Shown: positions 42,887 to 50,363, counted from the first letter of the stretch. The stretch is 64,000 nt of DNA from Actinomadura graeca (GCF_019175365.1 NZ_CP059572.1:2728001-2792000), one strand, 5' to 3'. Numbers and translations: made by a program. The notes: generated from the sequence alone by a model not told the origin.

Positions 42887-43089
42887 GCGGCGGCTACGAG
42901 GTCATCGGCGACACCACGATGATCATCGTCGTGGACGCCCGTACCGGGGATGTAGTGGGCGCCGCCTACTCCGAGGAGGACGACCCGCGGTGGTGGCGCG
43001 GCATCCTGCACGGCCGGGTCCGCCGCCTGTTCGTCCCGGCGCACCTGCCCAATCTGCACCTGGACGTCGTCCGGCGACTCCAGCGCTAG
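42883..43089 (+). CDS. Small hypothetical protein, last of the chain
   Basis: 68 residues: YEVIGDTTMIIVVDARTGDV, then EEDDPRWWRGILHGRVRRLF and a short basic helix. The GTG overlaps the previous stop and GGAGCAGG lies upstream. The first strand pair (TMIIVVDARTGDVVGAAY) is well formed, so it is probably a real, small folded protein. No family recognised. The next 207 bp (43090-43296) hold no gene that could be supported. Confidence 0.6.
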   Translation: MSGGYEVIGDTTMIIVVDARTGDVVGAAYSEEDDPRWWRGILHGRVRRLFVPAHLPNLHLDVVRRLQR

Positions 43090-43296
43090 ACCCCATGGCC
43101 TCGGGGCGGCCGGGTGAGCATCCGCCCGGGGCCATGGCCTGATGTCAGGGATCCTCGTGCCCGAGTCGGACGAGACGTCCTACGGGCGCGAATAGTGCCG
43201 GGGGCGGCGCGGCCGCGATACCAACCGCTGCGGTTGGCCGCGCCGCCTCCTGAGGCCGGCGATCCACCATTGAGGTGCGCCCGCACACCAAACATC

Positions 43297-43541
43297 ATGA
43301 ACTTGGCGATCTTCGCCCACCTTGTCGGTGACGACCTCCTCAGTCGACTTGGATTGCCAAGAGCAAGGTCGAGCGCTGGTGGCCCGCCCTGGTTCACGGC
43401 GCCGTGTACGCCACCCCGTTCGCTCCGCTGTCCCCGGAACCGGTGGCGCTGGCACTGATCGGCGGGACGGCGTTCGCCGATCCCGATCACGCGCTGACCT
43501 ACCTGGAGTCGCGAGCGGCGGGGCGTCCGGACGCCACCTCA
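43297..43541 (+). pseudogene. Decayed membrane-protein gene (DUF3307-like), frameshifted and cut off at CRISPR array 2
   Basis: ATG 43297 opens MNLAIFAHLVGDDLL. One base appears to be missing near 43343, because the next frame then continues QSTWIAKSKVERWWPALVHG, AVYATPFAPL and EPVALALIGGTAFADPD. Joined, the two frames give the DUF3307-type pattern (HLxGDxLLQ-xxWxAxxK, ERWWPAxxHG, hydrophobic helix, ALxxIGGT). The reading runs into the degenerate repeat of array 2 and loses its C-terminus. Family assignment is from memory of the motif and is moderate. Confidence 0.6.
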
Positions 43542-43723
43542 TCGGCCGTAGCGCTCCGCCGCTGAGGGCGGACGCCACCCAGAGGAGATTGGCGCGAAGA
43601 TCGCCTCTATGGCGTTGCGATCCTCGTCCGCCGGTGAGGGCGGACGCCATCTTCGGCCACGTGGTGGGGGTGGTGGAGGACACAGAGTTGCGATCCTCGT
43701 CCGCCTGTGAGGGCGGACGCCAC
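43542..43723 (-). CRISPR. CRISPR array 2: three repeats, two spacers
   Basis: Repeats at 43542-43578 (degenerate), 43614-43650 and 43687-43723, with spacers of 35 and 36 bp. On the minus strand the repeat begins GTGGCGTCCGCC and ends AGGATCGCAAC. The stem pair CGTCCGCC/GGCGGACG replaces array 1's CGCCCGCC/GGCGGGCG. A possible further remnant ends at 43536. It has its own leader to the right. Confidence 0.9.
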
Positions 43724-43941
43724 CGGACTTGACCTGCAACAACTACTGAGCGTGTTCCACGAACCATCGTCCTGAAGTTCACAGGACCGGCAAAGTACCC
43801 CAAAAGAAGTTCGGAACCGCCCAGGAATCCTATGTCCATTGAAGGTTCCGAAGCATCGAGATACCGACGGCGACGGACTTCCAGTGTCCCTTGGCGCGGT
43901 GTGAGCCTAACGGCCAGGAAGGAATGGTTGACCTGGAGTGA
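43724..43941 (-). promoter_or_regulatory. Leader of CRISPR array 2
   Basis: Homologous to the leaders of arrays 1 and 3 over about 215 bp (TGAAGTTCACA, CCGGCAAAG, TTCCGAAGCAT, GTGTGAGCCTAACGGCCAG). It is the most diverged of the three, with many scattered substitutions. Homology ends near GACCTGGAGTGATGG, before the two-repeat remnant. Confidence 0.8.
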
Positions 43942-43983
43942 TGGACCCGATAACCCGCTTGCCATCCTAAACCGTCTGACCTT

Positions 43984-44090
43984 GCTACATTCCTCGCCCG
44001 CCTGCGAAGGCGGACGCCCCCAAGAGTGCGGCGAGGTCGATGGAGATCACCTCGTCGCGATCCTCGTCCGCTGGCGAGGGCGGACGCCAC
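43984..44090 (-). CRISPR. Two-repeat CRISPR remnant without leader
   Basis: Repeats at 43984-44020 (degenerate, ending ACGCCCC) and 44054-44090 (GTCGCGATCC... start), one 33-bp spacer. It lies just upstream of array 2's leader in the same orientation, but no leader-like sequence follows to its right. It is probably the remains of an older array. 44091-44358 contains no gene that could be supported. Confidence 0.75.
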
Positions 44091-44358
44091 GCCACCGGCC
44101 GTCATCGCCCCACGGCTATCCACAGTTACCGCCGGGCTGGCCCCGGGCCGGGCTGGAGCTGCCGAGGGCTCACGTAAACGCAAACCGGGGTGTCCACGGA
44201 TCAACGTGGCTGCGCAGCGGCGGGTGTAATGGTCACACCACCGTCGGACCGGTACCGACACTCGGATGACAGAGCGTTCGCATCCCTCTTGCGGCCCCGC
44301 GCGGGCAGGCAACGCTTGATGGGCACCCCAAGGCGAACCCCCACCCGTGGAGGGGCTG

Positions 44359-44655
44359 ATGGCTTTACGGTTCTACGGCAAAGGCAACAAGACGGATCAG
44401 TGTCCGGCGGTGTTCTGGCATCCGGCGCCTGAGCGGATCTACTTCCAAGGTGACAAGGTGACTGAACCCAAGCTCCTGGACGAGAGCACCTCGCACAGCC
44501 CGATGTTGCCCGGGGAGGCCGTCGTCGCCCTGCCGCCGCACATGGCGGCGATCATCATGGAGGCCGCCCGTGAGTTCCTCGCAGCCCACCCCGAAGTCGT
44601 TCAGCGACCTGTTGAAGGTGTGCAAGCGGTCGGCTCTGAAGCTGGAGCTGCGTGA
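44359..44655 (+). CDS. Small hypothetical protein upstream of a DUF6879 gene
   Basis: 98 residues: MALRFYGKGNKTDQCPAVFW, HPAPERIYFQGDKVTEPKLL, GEAVVALPPHMAAIIMEAAR. GGAGGGG six bases before ATG 44359 decides the start over GTG 44347. The last ~28 codons overlap the beginning of the DUF6879 reading by 86 bp, longer than usual. The natural stop may therefore have been lost by a small change near EAAREFL. The short acidic protein next to DUF6879 is a recurrent actinomycete arrangement. Function unknown. Confidence 0.65.
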   Translation: MALRFYGKGNKTDQCPAVFWHPAPERIYFQGDKVTEPKLLDESTSHSPMLPGEAVVALPPHMAAIIMEAAREFLAAHPEVVQRPVEGVQAVGSEAGAA

Positions 44656-45091
44656 CGTCTATCTGCCGAACGATCCGGCCTACCTGGCGTGACAGAAAGG
44701 TGAGCCGGAGGAGACCTACCGGCTGTACTCGCCTTGGACGGACACGGTCCGCAATGCGGTAGCCCGCGGACTGGACGTGCGACGCGTGCGGGTCGTGTCC
44801 GAGCCGGTAAGCGACTACATCCGTTTCGAGCACGCGGTGACTGAGCGCGTAAACGTCGCGGGCGGCGAACGAATTAGGTGGCTTTCCCGCGCACGTACGT
44901 GGGATCTGTTGCTCCCAGGCTGTGACCTGTGGCTGGTCGATGACGAGACCGCCCTGTTCTACTTCTTCGCCCCGGACGGTGAGCCGGTCGGCTCCCAAGC
45001 AAGCACGCACCCGGCGATCGTGTCTCGCTGTGTCGATGCTGTGGCGGCGGCCTGGGGTCGCGGGATCGACCACGCGGATTACCGCCCCTAA
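44570..45091 (+). pseudogene. DUF6879-family gene with in-frame TGA at codon 41
   Basis: The frame from GTG 44570 reads KSFSDLLKVCKRSALKLELR, DVYLPNDPAYLA, then TGA (44690-44692), then QKGEPEETYRLYSPWTDTV, RRVRVVSEPVSDYIRFEHAV, IRWLSRARTWDLLLPGCDLW, ending GRGIDHADYRP. This matches the DUF6879 family end to end. Members normally have Trp after the DPxFLA segment, so the stop is best explained as TGG to TGA. No frameshift is needed. Reinitiation at a downstream codon could still give a C-terminal fragment (for example from 44777). Confidence 0.8.
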
Positions 45092-45184
45092 CCACCGCTC
45101 AGCCGATCCTGTGACCACCTCGCCCTCGTCGTCCGCGCAAGCCGCCCGGCAGCGGTTGGCCGATGTCACGCCACATGTGGTGCG

Positions 45185-45634
45185 GTGGTCATCGACGGCA
45201 CCCGGCGCCTGCTGCTCATCCAGCACATCGCGCTTCAGCGGTGGCTCCTGCCCGGCGGGCACCTGGAGCCGGGCGACGACACGTTGCCTTACGCGGCGCT
45301 GCGTGAACTGGAGGAGGAGACCGGGATCTCCTGGCATGGCGCGGTCGCCCCACCCGGCCACGACGTGACCCCGGTCGACATCGACGTGCACACGATCCCC
45401 GCCAACCCAGCCAAGGACGAACCCGAACACTGGCACGCCGACTTTCGTTGGGCTCTCTGGGTCCAGGGGCCCAAGGTGGTGCTCCAGGCAGAAGAGGTCG
45501 AAGGCTACGGCTGGCGGCCCGTCAGCGAGGCCCCCACGCCGAAGCTGGCCGCCAAGCTGGCGCACTGGGGAGCCGCACACATCGGCGGCTCCATCGACAA
45601 CGTGACCGTTCCCGTGGCCGCCGCGCGATGCTAG
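45185..45634 (+). CDS. NUDIX hydrolase, possibly N-terminally frameshifted
   Basis: 149 residues with a NUDIX box (GGHLEPGDDTLPYAALRELE, EETGI) preceded by LLLIQHIALQRWLLPGG and followed by HWHADFRWALWV. The frame at 45111 upstream encodes VTTSPSSSAQAARQRLADVT with PHV, which looks like the usual family N-terminus. It joins this frame if one base is missing near 45180, so the gene could be damaged. If translation starts at GTG 45185 the core fold is still nearly complete. It lies 93 bp after the DUF6879 pseudogene. Confidence 0.7.
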   Translation: MVIDGTRRLLLIQHIALQRWLLPGGHLEPGDDTLPYAALRELEEETGISWHGAVAPPGHDVTPVDIDVHTIPANPAKDEPEHWHADFRWALWVQGPKVVLQAEEVEGYGWRPVSEAPTPKLAAKLAHWGAAHIGGSIDNVTVPVAAARC

Positions 45635-45948
45635 GGATTGGACGCCGTGCACCAGTTCGCGGAGACCTTGGGCGTCGTAAGCGGCGGCGCAGGTGGCGTG
45701 GTGTTCGCACTTGTCGCAGCGGGCGGCATGTTGAACGGGTTCCATCGCGTTCGATGGCGTGATGGCGTCGGCGTGGCCTCCACGCTGCACAGGTCGAGCC
45801 CCTAGACGCGGCTTCCGGCGGCGCCGCGGGTGCGGTCCTCGCGGACATACCGCTGCGGTGCCTCGGCCTTTACGTGGCCTGCTTGGAGCAGGCAACTTTG
45901 TGGCGGGCGTGCGGCCGTGAGGCGGCGGCCGGGTGGGCCTGCCGGTAA
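45635..45948. other. 314-bp stretch without a supported gene
   Basis: The minus strand from about 45745 reads MEPVQHAARCDKCEHHATCA then AAYDAQGLRELVHGVQSL with high GC at third positions and a C-x2-C motif, so it may be a remnant of a small gene. It has no ribosome site and runs on into the antisense of the NUDIX gene. The right end passes into the degenerate first repeat of array 3. Confidence 0.4.
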
Positions 45949-46274
45949 GACGTGGTCCTCGCCCGTCATTGAAGGCGGACGCCACCGCGTGAGCGACACC
46001 CGTCCTCGGGGTTGCAGTTGCGATCCTTGTCCACCGGTGAAGGCGGACGCCACCCGTCAGCACCGGCAGGTCACGGCCGCCGATCGTGACGTTGCGATCC
46101 TCGTCCACCGGTGAAGGCGGGCGCCACATGTCGTGCCAGCCCTCCCGCAGCCGGCTGGTGATCAGGTTGCGATCCTCGTGCACCGGTGAAGGCGGGCGCC
46201 ACCTCGGCGTGGTCTCCGACAAGTACCAGGTGATCCAGTTGCGATCCTCGTCCACCGGTGAAGGCGGGCGCCAC
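45949..46274 (-). CRISPR. CRISPR array 3: five repeats, four spacers
   Basis: Repeats at 45949-45985 (degenerate), 46017-46053, 46091-46127, 46166-46202 and 46238-46274; spacers 31, 37, 38 and 35 bp. On the minus strand intact repeats begin GTGGCGCCCGCC (or GTGGCGTCCGCC at 46017), then TTCACC, then GGTGGACG, and end AGGATCGCAAC. The stem differs from arrays 1 and 2 (GGTGGACG side). Repeat 4 has CAC for CCAC in the right arm. A leader follows on the right. Confidence 0.93.
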
Positions 46275-46474
46275 GGCACTTGACCGGCAGGAACTACTGA
46301 ACATGTTCTGCGCAACATCTTCCTGAAGTTCACAAAACCGGCAAAGCACTCCAAAAGCAGTCGGAACCTCCCAGGAATCATATGTTTATTGGGGTTCCGA
46401 AGCATTGCGATACCGACGGCGACGGAGATCCAGTGGCCCTTGGCACGGTGTGAGCCTAACGGCCAGGGAGGAGG
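46275..46474 (-). promoter_or_regulatory. Leader of CRISPR array 3
   Basis: Closely similar to the leader of array 1 and more distantly to that of array 2. The same conserved blocks appear at the same distances from the first repeat, apart from a two-base difference in length near 46380. Confidence 0.85.
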
Positions 46475-46898
46475 AGGTGACCTGGAGATGATTGTGTCGT
46501 TCAAGCTCTTGCGGTGTCCACGGAGCCGACAAGCGGGAAGGACGAACCGCCATCGCCAGCACCACCGTCACCGACCTCAATCCTCCACCGGCTCAGCACA
46601 CCCCTGGTAGTAGCCGATGAGACGGCCGACGACGCTGAGCGCGCTCCTGCCCTCCCGTCTACCCCCACAATGACGCCGTTGTGGACGGCGAGCCTCACAC
46701 GGGTTCGTTGACGGGCTACGCAGGCGGATTGAAACGGGACACGACAGGCTCACTCCAGCGCAGTGGACTGGCGCCGAGAATTTCGATCACCTCGGTGACG
46801 GTGAACTCGACCAGCCGCTGGGCGCCGGGCACCGCCGCAGCGTGCGCAGGGTCCCAGTCGGTACGCGCGGTGCCAGACAGGTGCAGAACGGCGCCGGT
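46275..46898. repeat. Second copy of the ~625-bp duplication (other copy 38388-39013)
   Basis: This copy joins the leader to the intact PNPOx-family gene (46716-47615), so it is probably the parent and 38388-39013 the derivative. The boundary on the right falls inside the gene (46898); the left boundary falls at the array. Confidence 0.88.
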
Positions 46899-47615
46899 TC
46901 GCCAATCGCAGAACAGCAGTCCGGCTTGGGGATGGATCTCCAGGTTCCCCAGGGTGTTAAACATGGCGTTGCCGACGTAGTCAGGCCAGCGCAGCAAAGT
47001 CGGTGACATCACCTGGACGAATCCGGGGTTGCCGCCGCGGTGGGAGGCGTCGGCATTGCCATCGCGGTCAGCGGTGGCTATAAAGAAGGTGTCGGCGCCG
47101 GTGATCCACCGCTCCTGGTCGCCGGTCAGCGCGCGGGTGCGTTTCGGCTGGGCCGCGGTAGTCGGCACCCATTTCTGTTCGCGCTTTTGAATGTACTTAG
47201 AGCAATTTGAATACACCTGATCGAGTGTGACGCGAATGCCATGCGCGGTCGGGACGGCACGTCCGTTCATGCGCATCCGGCGGTGCCGGGCGGGCTCGAT
47301 GGCGAGCATGCCGACCGGAGCGGGCCTGGAAAGCCGGTCGTGCAGCGGGTCACCGGGCCCGGGGCGAGATTCGACGGTGAGAATGCCGCCGTTCTCGGCG
47401 CGCAGGAAACCGGGCCGTCCCGTGAGCAGGGTGGCCCACATCCGCTCCTGGTCATCGGCGGCGCCGAGCACCAGCATCGGCTGCTGAAGCAGGAACCTCT
47501 GCGCCACCTCGGGGATCTGCGCGCGGACGGCGCCGGCGGACACCTCACCCTGATCGCCCAGGCCGGCACGCCGCCGGGCGGCTCGCTCGCCTTGGTGGTA
47601 GACGTCGGCCGCCAC
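46716..47615 (-). CDS. Pyridoxamine 5'-phosphate oxidase-family flavin/heme-type protein
   Basis: 299 residues. The C-terminal half carries a PNPOx-like fold: ITGADTFFIATADRDGNADA, SHRGGNPGFVQVMS, YVGNAMFNTLGNLEIHPQAG, LLFCDWRTGAVLHLSGTA. The N-terminal half (ADDQERMWATLLTGRPGFLR, IEPARHRRMRMNGRAV) is a second related domain. This is the two-domain group often annotated as pyridoxamine 5'-phosphate oxidase family protein. GTG 47615 has AAAGGAGG five bases upstream. Likely a flavin- or F420-type oxidoreductase. It is the second gene after the VOC gene on the same strand, and both face the CGNR regulator. Confidence 0.85.
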   Translation of the reverse strand: MAADVYHQGERAARRRAGLGDQGEVSAGAVRAQIPEVAQRFLLQQPMLVLGAADDQERMWATLLTGRPGFLRAENGGILTVESRPGPGDPLHDRLSRPAPVGMLAIEPARHRRMRMNGRAVPTAHGIRVTLDQVYSNCSKYIQKREQKWVPTTAAQPKRTRALTGDQERWITGADTFFIATADRDGNADASHRGGNPGFVQVMSPTLLRWPDYVGNAMFNTLGNLEIHPQAGLLFCDWRTGAVLHLSGTARTDWDPAHAAAVPGAQRLVEFTVTEVIEILGASPLRWSEPVVSRFNPPA

Positions 47616-47644
47616 AGCGGCCTCCTTTCGATAGACCGGTGAGG

Positions 47645-48106
47645 TTAGAAGAAGCCGCAGGTCGGCGCCGCTCCGCTGGGAGCCGGCGCGGTGTCGGCGC
47701 CGGTGGGCGCGTAGATCTCCAGGCGGATCCCGTCGGGGTCGGTGAAGAAGATCCCGCCGGACGAGACGCCCTCGCCGTGCGGTACGACGCCGTCGTGGGC
47801 GAACTCGGCGTCCAGGTCACGCAGCACCCGTTCGGCGGCCTGGACCTCCTCGATCGACTCGACCTGGAACGACAGGTGGTGCAGGCCCGCCGATCCGGTC
47901 GCGAACGGGGCGTCGCTCTGCTGCCACAGGGTCAGCAGCAGCCGCCCGTCGCGCCCCAGAAAGGCCCAGCGGCGATCGGGCTCCTTGCCTTCGGCTTGGA
48001 CGTCGAGCCCGAAGACGCGCAGGTAGAAGGACAGTGACCGGTCCAGATCGGTCACGTTCAGTCCGACGTGTCCCGTCTGAAGAGCCTTGATGGTGGACGT
48101 TTCCAT
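47645..48106 (-). CDS. VOC-family protein (glyoxalase/dioxygenase-like)
   Basis: 153 residues. The VOC pattern is clear: TGHVGLNVTDLDRSLSFYLR, VFGLDV, LHHLSFQVESIEEVQAAERV, GIFFTDPDGIRLEIYAPTG. Metal ligands are probable at the His of HVGLNV, the His of LHHLSF and the Glu of LEIYAP. The start ATG 48106 has GAGG upstream. The family includes glyoxalase I, ring-cleaving dioxygenases and resistance proteins; the substrate is not evident. It is 29 bp upstream of the PNPOx gene and divergent from the CGNR regulator, so a small detoxification or catabolic unit is likely. Confidence 0.88.
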   Translation of the reverse strand: METSTIKALQTGHVGLNVTDLDRSLSFYLRVFGLDVQAEGKEPDRRWAFLGRDGRLLLTLWQQSDAPFATGSAGLHHLSFQVESIEEVQAAERVLRDLDAEFAHDGVVPHGEGVSSGGIFFTDPDGIRLEIYAPTGADTAPAPSGAAPTCGFF

Positions 48107-48147
48107 GGCTACCTCGCAACCCGGGGCTATCCCGCCCGGCATCGTCC

Positions 48148-48198
48148 TAACTGGCTATTTGAAGATAAGCGGTTAAGGCATGATCGTCAACCGGCTAA
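48148..48198. promoter_or_regulatory. Repeated half-sites between VOC and CGNR genes
   Basis: TAACTGGCTA (48148-48157), its inverted form AGCGGTTAAG (48168-48177) and AACCGGCTAA (48189-48198) lie in the short divergent promoter region. The two direct sites are 41 bp apart, about four helical turns. They are plausible binding sites for the CGNR regulator controlling both directions. Confidence 0.45.
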
Positions 48199-48225
48199 GA
48201 CGTGATAGCCGGGTAGACTCGCGGT

Positions 48226-48807
48226 GTGCAGTCAGAGCATCCGTCGCAGCAGGAGGTTGTGGATCCCCGTCCGCTCGTCGGGGAGCCGCTGTTCCTCGAC
48301 CTGCTCAATACGCGGTGGGTCCACGACGGCGTCCTCCGCGACCTGCTCGACTCCACCGGCGGTCTGGCCATCTGGCTGCGTTCGGCCGGGCTGGACGATC
48401 AGGCGGCGGCCGACCGGGAGACGCTCGACGCAACTGTGCAGACCCGCGAGATCCTCTTGGCGCTTCTCGATCAGGCGCCCTCCCCCGAAACGATGGACGC
48501 GCTCAACCGGGTCCTCGAACATGGCGCGCTGCACTACCGGCTCGGCCCCGACGGTTCGGAAGAGCACCCGCGAACCGACTCGCCCGCCTGGCTCCCGTCC
48601 TGGCTGGCCGCCACCGATTACCTGCGGCTCATGACTGCTAGCCCCGACCGCGTCAAGTCCTGCGCGCACCCCGCCTGCGTGCTGCACTTCCACGACACGA
48701 CCAAGAACGGCACCCGCCGTTGGTGCTCCATGGCCATCTGCGGCAATCGCGCCAAAGCCGCCCGCCACTATGACCGGACGAGAACAAACGTCCAGCCGCC
48801 GAACTGA
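48226..48807 (+). CDS. ABATE / CGNR zinc-finger transcriptional regulator
   Basis: 193 residues. The N-terminal ABATE-type domain has EPLFLDLLNTRWVHDG. The C-terminal zinc finger reads VKSCAHPACVLHFHDTTKNG, RRWCSMAICGNRAKAARHY: the CGNR motif with the four cysteines. The family is of stress- or catabolism-linked DNA-binding regulators in actinomycetes. GTG start. It is divergent from the VOC and PNPOx genes, its probable targets. 48808-49029 (222 bp) contains only a loose inverted repeat (TCAGCCGCT...AGCGGCTGA) that may end this transcript. Confidence 0.88.
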   Translation: MQSEHPSQQEVVDPRPLVGEPLFLDLLNTRWVHDGVLRDLLDSTGGLAIWLRSAGLDDQAAADRETLDATVQTREILLALLDQAPSPETMDALNRVLEHGALHYRLGPDGSEEHPRTDSPAWLPSWLAATDYLRLMTASPDRVKSCAHPACVLHFHDTTKNGTRRWCSMAICGNRAKAARHYDRTRTNVQPPN

Positions 48808-49029
48808 ACCGGCCACCGCGATACCCAGCTCCAGAAGCGACGATCCGCGCTCACCGATGTTGGAATCGACGTCACACCGCCGAGCGTGCGGACCGGTCAG
48901 CCGCTGAGATACCAGGTTTGCTACATGATCAGTGCATCATCGTGCGGGAGCGGCTGAGCGATGCCGAGCATTCGGACACTGCAGCAGGAACCTGGGCGCC
49001 GAGAGCGGGAGTACGGTCCGGTTCGGGTG

Positions 49030-49905
49030 TCATCCGATGATTCGAGTGAGGGTCACCTGCTGGGGAATCGCCTCCTCGACGATCTTGACGCTGTAGTCGC
49101 CGAAGCTTCGGGTGGGGCCGTCGACCTGGGATCGGACGGTGATGAGATCGAAAAGGGTGTGGGCCGGCGCGGACCCGAAGCCATCGGCGTGCGTGAAGAC
49201 ATAGAGGCCGCGCAGCGCCATCTCACCGCGGGTGGAGGCGCGGTCGTGCTCGAACATCAGCTCCATGGAGCGCCACAGCATGGCGAGGTCGTCCCCGCTC
49301 ACGCCAGTACGGGCCGCGAGCGGCGCACTGAAGTGTCCGTACCCGAGGTAGAGGCCGTAGGGGACGGCGTGCTTGCCTCCCATTTCTGTCTCTTTGGTGT
49401 CCTCAGTCTTGGTGCGGGTGACGCGGGTGATGCCGTGCTCCTGGGGGATGACCGGGTCGATGGACCGAGAAAAGGTGAACTGGACCGGCCCCTGGACTCG
49501 ACCGGCTTGCTGGCTGCCCGTTGTCATGACGGCACCGAACGCCCGAACATCGAAGAAGGTCTTGCACATCCATTCTCGCGCCCGGGTCTCGGCGGAGACG
49601 TCCTTGCTCTTCTCCTTGGTCTTTGTGATGCCGAGGGCGGTGTAGGCGCGTTCGTGCTGAGAATTCAAGGAAACCCCGGCCTCGACGTAGATGTCGTAAC
49701 CGGGCTTGTCCTTGCCGAGAAGGGCCACCATGTTGCGAATCTTTCGCTTGATGGCGACGTCGGTGACCAGGCCCTGCATGGTCTCGGGATCGGTACGCGG
49801 CATACCACCGGCATCCGGGTCCCCGTTGGGGTTGCCGTCTTTGACGTCGAAGAGGAGAGCGAAGTCGTGCTTGCGCTCGGGGTTGAGATGTACTGCGTCA
49901 GTCAT
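49030..49905 (-). CDS. cas7: Type I-C CRISPR backbone protein Cas7c (Csd2)
   Basis: 291 residues. The Csd2 signature HDFALLFDVKDGNPNGDPDA then GGMPRTDPETMQGLVTDVAI and KRKIRNMVAL is at the N-terminus. Further motifs are WMCKTFFDVRAFGAVM and VQGPVQFTFSRSIDPV. It coats the crRNA spacer as the Cascade backbone. ATG 49905 was chosen for the strong AAGGAG site just before it; an in-frame GTG at 49923 overlaps the cas8c stop. It is the last cas gene: no cas4, cas1 or cas2 follows between 49030 and the CGNR gene. Confidence 0.96.
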   Translation of the reverse strand: MTDAVHLNPERKHDFALLFDVKDGNPNGDPDAGGMPRTDPETMQGLVTDVAIKRKIRNMVALLGKDKPGYDIYVEAGVSLNSQHERAYTALGITKTKEKSKDVSAETRAREWMCKTFFDVRAFGAVMTTGSQQAGRVQGPVQFTFSRSIDPVIPQEHGITRVTRTKTEDTKETEMGGKHAVPYGLYLGYGHFSAPLAARTGVSGDDLAMLWRSMELMFEHDRASTRGEMALRGLYVFTHADGFGSAPAHTLFDLITVRSQVDGPTRSFGDYSVKIVEEAIPQQVTLTRIIG

Positions 49906-49919
49906 GAAGATCTCCTTGG

Positions 49920-50363
49920 TCACTGATCTGCGGACGGCCCGTCGGCGGAGCCATCGCCCTCTTTGGCCTTCTTGGCCGCATTGGCCGCCCGCGCAGCGGA
50001 TAGGTCGGCCGAGCGCTGGTGGTTGTAGCCGATGATGAATCGCACCTGACCACGAACGTCCAGATGTGAGGGCAGCCCTGTTTTCGAGTTGAGGGGGTTG
50101 ATGAGGTCCGCTAGCCGCGCGTCGAGGGCGCGACCGGCGGCGCGGGTCTCATCCTTACCGACGAGCTTCTTGATGTGCCCAATTGCATTGCGGCTCAGCA
50201 TGCACAGCGTCGCTCCGGGCTGAGTCATAGCCAGCCCGAACCAGCGGTCGCGGATGGTGGCGTTGACATCGGGCAGGGCGCGGCGCTGGATCGCTTCTAG
50301 CACAGCAAAAATCCGTCCCCACACATATGCGGGGTCGTCTTCGGTCTCGTCGAGGCCGGACAT
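49920..50363 (-). CDS. cas11c: Cas11c small subunit from internal start within cas8c (predicted)
   Basis: An in-frame ATG at 50363 (MSGLDETEDDPAYVWGRIFA) is preceded by AAGGAG with six bases spacing, a strong ribosome site. It would give a 147-residue protein equal to the C-terminal part of Cas8c. In characterised type I-C systems the small subunit Cas11c is made exactly this way, so the call combines a seen ribosome site with known family behaviour. It would line the Cascade belly and stabilise the R-loop. Not proven here. Confidence 0.72.
   Translation of the reverse strand: MSGLDETEDDPAYVWGRIFAVLEAIQRRALPDVNATIRDRWFGLAMTQPGATLCMLSRNAIGHIKKLVGKDETRAAGRALDARLADLINPLNSKTGLPSHLDVRGQVRFIIGYNHQRSADLSAARAANAAKKAKEGDGSADGPSADQ

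Noticed and set aside
36953..46274. Assignment of the arrays to type I-E or I-B
   Set aside because: Repeat length 37, the 11-nt AGGATCGCAAC end, and a Csd1/Csd2/Cas5c operon are type I-C; no cse or csh genes are present.
44555..46504. A 649-codon minus-strand open frame
   Set aside because: It crosses a CRISPR array, a NUDIX gene and a DUF6879 pseudogene in antisense; no part has a recognisable domain.
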